From positions 1-64,000 of the forward strand of contig JAVBNH010000021.1 in the NCBI GenBank assembly GCA_031551635.1: a stretch of DNA of 64,000 bases, given 5' to 3'. A program made the translations under genes and the position numbers. The notes below the pieces were generated by a model that saw only the letters and a program-made list of their open reading frames with translations, made no database searches and was not told where the DNA came from. Below are positions 41,940 to 49,004 of the stretch, in pieces (position 1 is the stretch's first letter; the number at the start of each line of letters is the position of its first letter). This stretch comes from JAVBNH01 sp031551635 (GTDB lineage: Bacteria; Bacillota; Clostridia; Oscillospirales; Acutalibacteraceae).

Positions 41940-42545
41940 ATGAGTGAGAATATTAATATAAACGAGCATTACGGAAAAAAAAGAAGCAGATATAAGACAA
42001 TGACTGTGATAAGCATTGTATTGCTTGCAGTTTTTGTACCGGTTTTGCTTTTTAATGTGGTTCTTATCGCTCAGGCGTATATGAGCCCGGAGAAGGTGCC
42101 CGAGATGTTCGGAGTGACTCCTTTTATCGTTGTTTCCGGCTCCATGGGGGATACAATCAAGGTCAATGACCTTATCGTAACAACGAATATAAACCCTGAA
42201 AAGCTTGTGGCGAATCCCGAGAACGGCGACATTGTTTCATATAAGTCGGGCGATTCAGTAGTCACCCACAGGCTTGTCGGTTACACTACAACTTCTGACG
42301 GTCAGCCGGCTTTCATCGCGAAGGGTGATGTTAATAATACCCCTGACCAGACACCGGTCACTTACAGCATGATTGAGGGGCAGTACCGTTTCCGGATTCC
42401 TGGTTTGGGAGGTCTGGCGCTGTTTTTGCAGTCGCCACTGGGTCTGATTATGAGTATACTTGTGCCTGTAATAATCTTTGCTGTGTATGTGTTGACCCAT
42501 TCACTTTATAAAGAAAGAAGAGAGGAGGGTGTTTCTGATGTCTGA
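41940..42545 (+). CDS. sipW: SipW-type (ER-type) signal peptidase I
   Basis: A 201-residue signal peptidase with an N-terminal membrane helix (about 20-48) and a C-terminal one (about 170-190). Catalytic Ser is in VVSGSMGDTI near residue 66. The conserved second catalytic residue is His (VVTHRLVGY) rather than the Lys of ordinary bacterial enzymes, which marks the ER/SipW class. The box E motif KGDVNNTPD is present. In Bacillus SipW processes TasA and TapA. Its start (ATG after GGAGGATAAT) is unambiguous. It overlaps the first of three candidate substrates by 8 bp. Confidence 0.93.
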   Translation: MSENININEHYGKKRSRYKTMTVISIVLLAVFVPVLLFNVVLIAQAYMSPEKVPEMFGVTPFIVVSGSMGDTIKVNDLIVTTNINPEKLVANPENGDIVSYKSGDSVVTHRLVGYTTTSDGQPAFIAKGDVNNTPDQTPVTYSMIEGQYRFRIPGLGGLALFLQSPLGLIMSILVPVIIFAVYVLTHSLYKERREEGVSDV

Positions 42546-43257
42546 GATGCATGAAGAAGCATATAGAATAGAAAATGAAAAGTCCGCAAATGAGTATAGA
42601 AGAAGGGTAAGCGGCGGCAGAATGATCGGATATTACGCTTTTTTGGCGGTATCTCTTTCTGTTATCACCTTCAGCCTTCTTTCAAATACACTGGCGAAAT
42701 ATATTGCGATTTCAGGCGGACAGGACATCGCGAGGGTAGCGCAATTCAGCTTTGAGGTAAGCGATCAGGGCGGCAATCTGCTTGACAGCCTCGGTACGCA
42801 GCGGCTTCAAATTTTTGACACAGTTGACAGCGGCGTTTCGGCGGGAACGGGTGATGAGAAACTCATAGCGCCCGGCACAGCAGGCAGCTTCTCGATTAAT
42901 GTTGCCAATAACAGCGAGGTAAATATAGCCGCGACAATTTCACTCAGCGAAACAAACAGCGCTTCAATCCCTATTGTCTACGGCTTCGGCGATAAATACT
43001 ACACCTCTGTATCGCCCGTGAATAACAAGGTCGGCGGGAGAACCGTCGAGGGTGGGTTAGACACACTTGTTGCGGCAATCGCAGCTTCGCAGTCTCCAAT
43101 CGCCATGGGTGGCTCAGAACACTTATATTTCACATGGGAATGGGCTTTTGACGCAGGTGTCGCAGCTGAAAACATGAATGATACCGCTCTGGGGCTTCAG
43201 GGTACAGACACTGTTTCTCTAGTAATCGAGTGCATTGTTGCTCAGCTTGACACTTGA
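42538..43257 (+). CDS. SipW-dependent surface protein 1 (TasA/camelysin-like)
   Basis: A 239-residue protein. A charged N-terminal stretch, a hydrophobic segment (about 29-50), then LAKYIAISGGQDIARVAQFSF, which resembles the SipW-type leader end and the D-x-A-R-V-A-x-F start of TasA-family chains. The rest is beta-rich (NVANNSEVNIAATISLSE). It likely forms or binds a surface or matrix fibre. ATG at 42538 follows GGAGGG and overlaps sipW by 8 bp, so translation is coupled. Lacks the metalloprotease site that true camelysin would need; amyloid fibre or fibre accessory is the better guess. Confidence 0.78.
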   Translation: MSEMHEEAYRIENEKSANEYRRRVSGGRMIGYYAFLAVSLSVITFSLLSNTLAKYIAISGGQDIARVAQFSFEVSDQGGNLLDSLGTQRLQIFDTVDSGVSAGTGDEKLIAPGTAGSFSINVANNSEVNIAATISLSETNSASIPIVYGFGDKYYTSVSPVNNKVGGRTVEGGLDTLVAAIAASQSPIAMGGSEHLYFTWEWAFDAGVAAENMNDTALGLQGTDTVSLVIECIVAQLDT

Positions 43258-43289
43258 TAGTATTCGAGTGGATGATTAATTCATCGTTC

Positions 43290-43325
43290 ACTAACGTGGG
43301 CTTTGCAAGCAAAGCTCACGTTAGT
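43290..43325. repeat. Near-perfect 36-bp palindrome related to the 73-bp element
   Basis: ACTAACGTG-G-GCTTTG, CAAG loop, CAAAGC-T-CACGTTAGT. It carries the 5' end of the 73-bp element facing itself. It lies between the first and second substrate genes, where it could attenuate or process the message. Confidence 0.85.
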
Positions 43326-43340
43326 ATAAGGGACTAATCT

Positions 43341-43898
43341 GTGTCGGTGGTGAATGATGTGAAATTAAGAAAGATTTCCGGCACTTTTTTTCTGTTTCTT
43401 CTCGCGTATCTAACGGTTTTTTCGGGCATTTTTACAACCGCGTCATATTCACGTTTTCTCATTGAAGGTCAAAATTCAGACACGGCGAGGGTCGCGTCGC
43501 CGAAGCTCATTTTTATCGCAGGGGAGCCGAAAATCAACGGTTTCGCACCGGGTGAGACGCGGCGGTATGAGTTCCGCATAAGCAACGCCGACGAGACACC
43601 CTCCGAGGTTTCGCTGGAATATTGGTTTGAGTTTACTTTTGAGACCGCAGACGCGAGTGAGCTTCTTTTTTCTTATGACCTTTTTTATAAGCCTTCACTT
43701 CTTGCCCCGGAAGAGCATGTAGGTTTAAGAGAGGACAGCATAAATGTCTCGAAGCCTATATACATCAGGCATTCTGAGTCTGTGACCCACACTATTATAC
43801 TTGAAATCAACTGGAATGAAAAGCTTTATAATACCACGGATTATGCGAATTTGAGCGGAGTTTTTAATATACTGACCCATGTCCGGCAGGTAAATTAG
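43341..43898 (+). CDS. SipW-dependent surface protein 2 (TasA-like)
   Basis: A 185-residue protein: basic start, hydrophobic helix (about 12-32), then TTASYSRFLIEGQNSDTARVA, the same leader-end plus DTARVA signature as the first protein. Mature part is beta-rich with YEFRISNADE, resembling a TasA-type immunoglobulin-like fold. Translation starts at GTG 43341, 7 nt after AAGGGA. Same strand and operon as sipW. Confidence 0.75.
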   Translation: MSVVNDVKLRKISGTFFLFLLAYLTVFSGIFTTASYSRFLIEGQNSDTARVASPKLIFIAGEPKINGFAPGETRRYEFRISNADETPSEVSLEYWFEFTFETADASELLFSYDLFYKPSLLAPEEHVGLREDSINVSKPIYIRHSESVTHTIILEINWNEKLYNTTDYANLSGVFNILTHVRQVN

Positions 43899-43910
43899 CG
43901 GTAGAGAAGT

Positions 43911-44591
43911 ATGAAAAATAATAAAAGGAAGAATATTATCTCTCATGGCGGTCTTGTTCTGCTCATTATATACCTTGTCTGTGTTTCGGTGATAATCACC
44001 ACCGGAACGCTTTCGACATTGTCGCGTTACAGCTTTACGCTCGAAAATCAAAGCTTTACTATTGAAACCGCCGAATTTGATTTGAATCATACCGCAAGGG
44101 ATATGACCGCCGTGTATAAGGAGGACAGCGAGTTTTTTTTCAGTCTTGAAAACACTTCGTCACAGACGGGAGAGGTCAGCGCAAAGGATATTCGTTTTTT
44201 TATTTCTGTCCATAACGGTAACGATCTGTACGCACCTGACCTGACAACAGCGAATGAACATTTCAAGGCTTTTTTGAACGCTGAGGAGCTTGGAATCGAT
44301 GATAAATCACGAAACTTTACCCTTGCCGGTTCCGTACTCTCAAGAGCAGACTTCAGCTTGTCACTTGAGTGGGATTCACCCGAGGATTTCGGTGTTTTGC
44401 GCTTTGTTTATATAAAAATTTCAGTTTTACAGCCTTATGTGCAGGACTATGTTTTCCGTCTAACTCTTATCGGGAAAAGTCTTTTGGAGCTTGGGAGCGA
44501 GGGTAAAACCGACGTCTTTGGAAATAATCTTCAGTCTCTGTCAATCACCGGCGCACCTGCCTTTGGCGCATCTCTTCCTTTTAGCTATTAA
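43911..44591 (+). CDS. SipW-dependent surface protein 3 (divergent TasA-like)
   Basis: A 226-residue protein: MKNNKRKN head, hydrophobic helix (about 12-35), then TLSTLSRYSFTLENQSFTIETAEFDLN. This matches the leader-end pattern of the two upstream genes, but ARVA is replaced by ETAEF. The body is beta-rich with charged Asp/Glu. Gap of 12 bp from the previous gene, weak ribosome site (GAGAAG). It may be an adaptor or minor fibre subunit. Confidence 0.65.
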   Translation: MKNNKRKNIISHGGLVLLIIYLVCVSVIITTGTLSTLSRYSFTLENQSFTIETAEFDLNHTARDMTAVYKEDSEFFFSLENTSSQTGEVSAKDIRFFISVHNGNDLYAPDLTTANEHFKAFLNAEELGIDDKSRNFTLAGSVLSRADFSLSLEWDSPEDFGVLRFVYIKISVLQPYVQDYVFRLTLIGKSLLELGSEGKTDVFGNNLQSLSITGAPAFGASLPFSY

Positions 44592-44834
44592 AATTAATAT
44601 CATTTTCAAGGAATATAAAATGGGCATTAAAATTCTTGAGTGATGAAAAATTAGCCGGAATAATGCAATTCTTTGGACTAGTAAAGATTTTCTAAAAAAT
44701 ATAGGTACTATATGTAAAAAAATTATAATTATATTGACATAGCTTTTACAATATTGTACAATATTTTTTATCGGAGTATATGATTAATACGGACAAAGAT
44801 AAACTCCGAAATAACAAATTAAGGAAAAGCATTT
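44592..44834 (+). promoter_or_regulatory. Sigma-A promoter before the 426-residue secreted protein
   Basis: TTGACA (44734-44739), 17-bp spacer, TACAAT (44757-44762). The -10 lies in a small palindrome (ATTGTACAAT at 44753-44762) that could be an operator. The rest of this gap shows nothing further. Confidence 0.85.
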
Positions 44835-46115
44835 ATGAAAAAAAGGATTTCACTGTTCCTGGCTGCAACATTATTGATTTTTGTTTTTGTTCCGGCATTC
44901 GCCGTCAGCGGCAGCGCGATGACAATTGATGACGGTTGTCTGAATGCCCGCGCTGAGAATTGGACATTCAATTCAACTTTGAGCGATATTCTTCCCGTCC
45001 CTGACACGGCAATAATCAATACTGCAGCTGGAGTCACAACCTTCAGCATCAGCTCCTGCCGCGCAAGAAACTCAGTTATGAACAACACTAAAATCGACAT
45101 AAGCAAGCCCCTTACCTTCTGCGTCAGCTTTGACCAGATTTCGGACTATTCCGCAACAAAAGGTATTTATGTCAGAGTCGCTCCCGACAGCACCTCCTTC
45201 ACTAATATGAACAGCAGCTACGCGGAGGATCCGGGTCTTGATTTCCGTGTGTATCAGAAGGACGCTAACACCCTCGGCGTAACCTCGTACCGCCACCTTA
45301 TAAACACTATCACAACAGTCGCCGAAGTCCCCGGCAATTATAATCAGGAAACCAAAATTTCGATTAATTACGGTAATTACAACAGCCAAACTGGCTGGCT
45401 TATCTCCCTCAACGACACTCTTGCCGCTTTCATCAAGGCTGGTCTCGCCAGTGATTATGCTCCCGATGTCGCACCTTCCATAACTGATTTTGCTGCCGGC
45501 GCGTATCTTTATATCGATCCCAACCAGCAGGGTCCCGCAGGTGTTATGACACTTTCTTATCTCTCAGGAACAGCTTTTGATGCTTCTAATCATACTCCCG
45601 GCGCGGCGGCAACCTGCAACGCCGCGCAAGTTTGCACAAAATGCGGATACGAAATCAACCCCAAAACCGCGCACAATTTTGACGATTGGACTGTAACAAA
45701 GCCTGCCACTGCGACTGATACAGGCACTGAAATGCGTGAGTGCGCCAATTGCGATGTTACAGAAACAAGAGTTATTCCGAAAATTTCTTCAATCACGCTT
45801 AATAAAGCTTCACTTGAGTTGAATGTCGGCGAATCCGAGACATTGAAGGCAACAATAGTTAATCCTTTCACCGGTTATAAAGTCAAGTTTACATCAAGTA
45901 ATCCTGAAGTTGCCTCAGTCAGCGAAAGCGGAAAAGTCACAGCCTTAAAAGAAGGTACAGCAACAATAACCGTTCAGATAGAAGGCACTGCCGCGAGCGC
46001 GAGCTGCACATTAAAAGTAAGCCCGGCTCTCAGCTTCTGGGAAAAAATCATTGACTTCTTCAAAAAGCTTTACACAACCATCATGGAGATGTTCAACCTG
46101 AAATTACCTCAATAA
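44835..46115 (+). CDS. Secreted protein: shared N-domain, Cys-rich unit, BIG2 domain, amphipathic C-tail (426 residues)
   Basis: A signal peptide (about 1-30, ending SGSA) precedes an N-terminal domain of about 210 residues. It is homologous to the start of the 1249-residue protein at 57926-61675; the two share TNMNS.YA.DPGLDFRVYQKD. A Cys-rich ATCNAAQVCTKCGYEI unit and a following W-TVTKPATATDTGTEMRECANC unit come next. Then a BIG2 Ig-like domain (about 318-393) and a C-terminal amphipathic tail, SFWEKIIDFFKKLYTTIMEM, ending KLPQ. There is no LPXTG or SLH. Own promoter and terminator. It follows the SipW locus and may be part of the surface matrix. Confidence 0.85.
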   Translation: MKKRISLFLAATLLIFVFVPAFAVSGSAMTIDDGCLNARAENWTFNSTLSDILPVPDTAIINTAAGVTTFSISSCRARNSVMNNTKIDISKPLTFCVSFDQISDYSATKGIYVRVAPDSTSFTNMNSSYAEDPGLDFRVYQKDANTLGVTSYRHLINTITTVAEVPGNYNQETKISINYGNYNSQTGWLISLNDTLAAFIKAGLASDYAPDVAPSITDFAAGAYLYIDPNQQGPAGVMTLSYLSGTAFDASNHTPGAAATCNAAQVCTKCGYEINPKTAHNFDDWTVTKPATATDTGTEMRECANCDVTETRVIPKISSITLNKASLELNVGESETLKATIVNPFTGYKVKFTSSNPEVASVSESGKVTALKEGTATITVQIEGTAASASCTLKVSPALSFWEKIIDFFKKLYTTIMEMFNLKLPQ

Positions 46116-46124
46116 AAACAAAAA

Positions 46125-46155
46125 GGAGCGGTTTTAACCGCTCCAAATTTTTTTT
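46125..46155. terminator. Terminator between the 426-residue protein gene and gdhA
   Basis: GGAGCGGTT/AACCGCTCC, a near-perfect palindrome with a 2-nt loop, then AAATTTTTTTT on the plus side. On the minus strand it is followed by TTTTTGTTTTTATT, so it can act both ways for these convergent genes. Confidence 0.9.
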
Positions 46156-46191
46156 ACCTGATTCCCTGTATACTGTAAACCTGTTAACTGA

Positions 46192-47478
46192 TTACGCCCA
46201 TCCGCGCAGCTTGACAGCCTCGACAACTCTCTTGACGGCGATATTGTAAGCCGCGTCTCTCATATAGATGCCCTCCGCCACAGCGAGCGCATAAACGGCG
46301 TCAAAAGCATTAATCATTGCTGATTCAAGCTTTGTAAGAACTTCTTCCTTGCTCCAGAAATAATTCATATTGCATTGAACCTGCTCGAAATAGCTGCAGG
46401 TTACGCCGCCGGCGTTGCATAAGAAGTCGGGAATAAGGATGATTCCCGCGTCCTTAATAAGCGGGTCGCAGTCAGGCGTAGTCGGACCGTTGGCAGCTTC
46501 GCATATAACCTTAACCTTTTTTGAAATGCTTGGGAAATTGTCAGGAGTAATCTGATTTTCAAGCGCCGCAGGGATGAGAATATCAACCTCCTGAGAGAGC
46601 CATGCATCACCGGGAAGGATTTCATAACCGAGCGCGGCGGCTTTATCCTTGTCAATACTGCCGAAATTGTCTTTAATCTCAACAAGCTCATCAATATTGC
46701 AGCCGTCTGCTTTTTTAAAGGTATAAGCGGTAGAATCAGCCTGATTCCAGCATGAAACAGCGACAACCTTACCGCCGAGATTTGAATACATACGCGCTGC
46801 GTATTCAGCAACGTTTCCGAAGCCCTGAATGCTTGCCTTTGTCGCGGCAATGTCAATTTTCATATTGTTAAGAAGCCCCTTGAGGCAGTACACAACGCCG
46901 AAACCTGTGGCTTCGGTGCGTCCCAGAGAGCCGCCCATGCCGACGGGCTTGCCGGTTATCATACCCGGATAGCGTCCGCCCGCTATTGTCTCATATTCGT
47001 CGAGCATCCACAGCATATGCTGACCGTTTGTCATAACATCTGGAGCCGGTACATCGATTTCGGGACCGACCTGAGAGTAGAGCTGACGCATATAACCTCT
47101 GCAAAGCCTTTCCTGCTCCCCGGCGGACATGATTCGCGGGTCACAGATGATGCCGCCCTTGCCGCCGCCAAGAGGAATATCAACAACAGCGCATTTCCAG
47201 GTCATCCACATAGAGAGAGCCTTGACTGTATCAACAGTCTCGGCAGGGTGAAAGCGGATTCCGCCCTTTGCGGGTCCCCTTGCGTCGTTATGCTTTATGC
47301 GGAATGCCTGAAAGACCTTCGTTTTACCGTCGTCCATCTTTACCGGTATCGTAAAATGATACTCTTTCATAGGTTGACGGAGAAGCGCCGAGGTTCCTTC
47401 GTCAAGGTTTAGCGCGGCTGCGGCTTTGTCGAACTGAGCCTGCGCATTCGCAAACGGGTTGTAGTTGGACTGTGACAT
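46192..47478 (-). CDS. gdhA: NAD(P)-dependent glutamate dehydrogenase (GdhA type)
   Basis: A 428-residue Glu/Leu/Phe/Val dehydrogenase. The catalytic lysine loop is in PLGGGKGGIICDPR near residue 110, and GPEIDVPAPDVMTNGQHMLW follows. The Rossmann core includes ASIQGFGNVAEYAARM. The C-terminal AANGPTTPDCD and NAGGVTCSYFEQVQ motifs match the family. It interconverts glutamate with 2-oxoglutarate and ammonia. Own promoter. Confidence 0.95.
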   Translation of the reverse strand: MSQSNYNPFANAQAQFDKAAAALNLDEGTSALLRQPMKEYHFTIPVKMDDGKTKVFQAFRIKHNDARGPAKGGIRFHPAETVDTVKALSMWMTWKCAVVDIPLGGGKGGIICDPRIMSAGEQERLCRGYMRQLYSQVGPEIDVPAPDVMTNGQHMLWMLDEYETIAGGRYPGMITGKPVGMGGSLGRTEATGFGVVYCLKGLLNNMKIDIAATKASIQGFGNVAEYAARMYSNLGGKVVAVSCWNQADSTAYTFKKADGCNIDELVEIKDNFGSIDKDKAAALGYEILPGDAWLSQEVDILIPAALENQITPDNFPSISKKVKVICEAANGPTTPDCDPLIKDAGIILIPDFLCNAGGVTCSYFEQVQCNMNYFWSKEEVLTKLESAMINAFDAVYALAVAEGIYMRDAAYNIAVKRVVEAVKLRGWA

Positions 47479-47574
47479 AAATATTCCTCCTTGTTTATTT
47501 TTGTCATAGCTTTTCGCCGTGACCGACTTTTACATTGACCGATTTTCATCGACATGCAAAAATCATTGTAAACA

Positions 47575-47603
47575 ATTATAAACACTTATCGCTTTCGTGT
47601 CAA
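47575..47603 (-). promoter_or_regulatory. Consensus sigma-A promoter for gdhA
   Basis: Minus strand: TTGACA (47603-47598), 17-bp spacer, TATAAT (47580-47575). Exact consensus. The leader to the start codon is about 90 nt. Confidence 0.9.
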
Positions 47604-47713
47604 TAAAAAATTGGTGACTGATTCACCAATATTAGGGCGGTAAATTATTTAATTTTCTACATTTTCGTGTTTTGTTTCCATATTATTATAATAAATGCGA
47701 AATAAAAATAAAA

Positions 47714-48301
47714 CTAGTAATATTTCCTCAGCTCTGCTTCGTTTTTTATGAAAAACTCATTAAGCCAATCCATACCATAAGCTCTACCAAATGAATCAAG
47801 CAAAATTGATATGTCTGTGTCAAAATTCATGTTTTTTAACTCATGCAACAGCTTAAAGGGCTGATCTTTTTGCTCTCTTTTAATTATACTAGCGACATCC
47901 TTAATATCTTGTTCTCTTGCACTTGATAATTTCATCCCTATCAGATAATCCATATCTACCGCAGCGACTTTTAAATTCGAAAAGTCATAAACACTTTTAC
48001 AATATATCATTGGCGGATCTGGGTTCATATTTGATATAGAATTATTTAACCAAAGCTCGTCTACCCGGTTAATACCGAAATCATTACCGACCTTCCGAAT
48101 GATTTTGTCAATTTCAGCATTGCTTTTAAAGAAAGCATCAACATCCACAGTAGTACGGTACCCGTTTATTTGCATTACAAAACCACCGGCACATATAAGA
48201 TCAAGTGATTTACCTGTCTTTATCAATTCGTCATTAAAACGCATAAAAACCGACTCAAAATCTATATTATTATTGCTGTTCATCTGAGATATTATACCCA
48301 T
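47714..48301 (-). CDS. DUF6036-like nucleotidyltransferase, possible toxin
   Basis: A 195-residue protein with a minimal nucleotidyltransferase signature: ICAGGFVMQINGYRTTVDVDAFF near residue 35-58, in which GG and T-x-D-x-D are recognisable, and KVAAVDMDYLIGMKLSSAREQDIKDV later, which resembles the AbiEii/DUF6036 group. Such enzymes often act as toxins that modify tRNA or as housekeeping unknowns. It overlaps the upstream 100-residue gene by 32 bp, so translation is coupled, as in toxin-antitoxin pairs. Start ATG at 48301 follows GAGGAA. Confidence 0.6.
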   Translation of the reverse strand: MGIISQMNSNNNIDFESVFMRFNDELIKTGKSLDLICAGGFVMQINGYRTTVDVDAFFKSNAEIDKIIRKVGNDFGINRVDELWLNNSISNMNPDPPMIYCKSVYDFSNLKVAAVDMDYLIGMKLSSAREQDIKDVASIIKREQKDQPFKLLHELKNMNFDTDISILLDSFGRAYGMDWLNEFFIKNEAELRKYY

Positions 48302-48572
48302 GCTTTTTCCTCACTGCGTTTATTATGTCTAAATTTGCTTTGCCATTTAAGCTGATTATATATTGCCTTGTTGGTGAACCATCTTCAAATGCGGCTCTTA
48401 TCGTTAGCCTTTGAAATGGGGTCAGGGTTTCATTATTATAAAGATTTTCAACATCCTGTTTTGTAAATTTTATTCCGCATTTATCAATATCTTTCCGAAG
48501 ATATCGAAACCAGTGGCTTGCACTGTTTTTTGAATGCTCGGCAGCCATTAGCATGTAATCAGACCAGTTCAT
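48270..48572 (-). CDS. Small partner protein of the nucleotidyltransferase, unknown
   Basis: A 100-residue protein starting MNWSDYMLMAAEHSKNSAS, with a charged, likely helical C-terminal half (FTKQDVENLYNNETLTPFQR). I do not recognise it. The ATG at 48572 is 8 nt after GAGG; a GTG at 48581 overlaps that site. It could be the antitoxin of the pair, but it has no recognisable DNA-binding domain. Confidence 0.55.
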   Translation of the reverse strand: MNWSDYMLMAAEHSKNSASHWFRYLRKDIDKCGIKFTKQDVENLYNNETLTPFQRLTIRAAFEDGSPTRQYIISLNGKANLDIINAVRKKHGYNISDEQQ

Positions 48573-48603
48573 AAAATTCACCTCAGATATAACTGTTTAT
48601 TTG

Positions 48604-48680
48604 CTAACGTGGGTTTGGCTTGCCAAGCCCACAACCCAAGTCTTGCTTTTTATTGAACTTTCAGCCCGCTAAGGTACTAT
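48604..48680 (+). mobile_element. 73-bp hairpin element, copy 6
   Basis: CTAA (48604-48607) and a 73-bp unit ending GGTACTAT (48680); the second CTAA has become CTAT. The hairpin arm and the GCTTTCAGCCC-like end are intact. Confidence 0.88.
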
Positions 48681-48934
48681 TATAGGGCTTGCTTAAAAAG
48701 TTTTATTTGCGTTTTTCAGTACACCCTATTATACACTTTTTCTGCAGATTCGTCAAATTATAAATCTGCGACGAATAGAATGACTTAAACTAAGCTTATT
48801 ATACAAAAATTTCATATAATAATTGACTTATAAAAAATTTATACAGGGTATAATATTTATGCGATTGATAGTAATAATGCACAAATTTTTCTAAATTTTA
48901 CAAGGGCAGTTTCTAACAAAATCATCAAAAACAC

Positions 48935-48963
48935 TTGAATATTTTACCATAACATGATAGAAT
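48935..48963 (+). promoter_or_regulatory. Sigma-A promoter for the glycogen operon
   Basis: TTGAAT (48935-48940), 17-bp spacer, TAGAAT (48958-48963), about 42 nt before the glgB start. An alternative TTGACT (48823) to TATAAT (48849) has a 20-bp spacer and is weaker. Otherwise the 48681-48934 stretch shows nothing. Confidence 0.7.
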
Positions 48964-49004
48964 TATAGTATTATCAGCTTTAAAGCGAAATGAGAGGTGG
49001 ATTA

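Noticed and set aside
42538..44591. Camelysin metalloprotease function for the three SipW cargoes
   Set aside because: No HExxH or other metal motif is visible; only the leader and beta-rich nature match.
48823..48854. Alternative glgB promoter TTGACT/TATAAT
   Set aside because: Spacer of 20 bp is too long compared with the 17-bp pair at 48935-48963.
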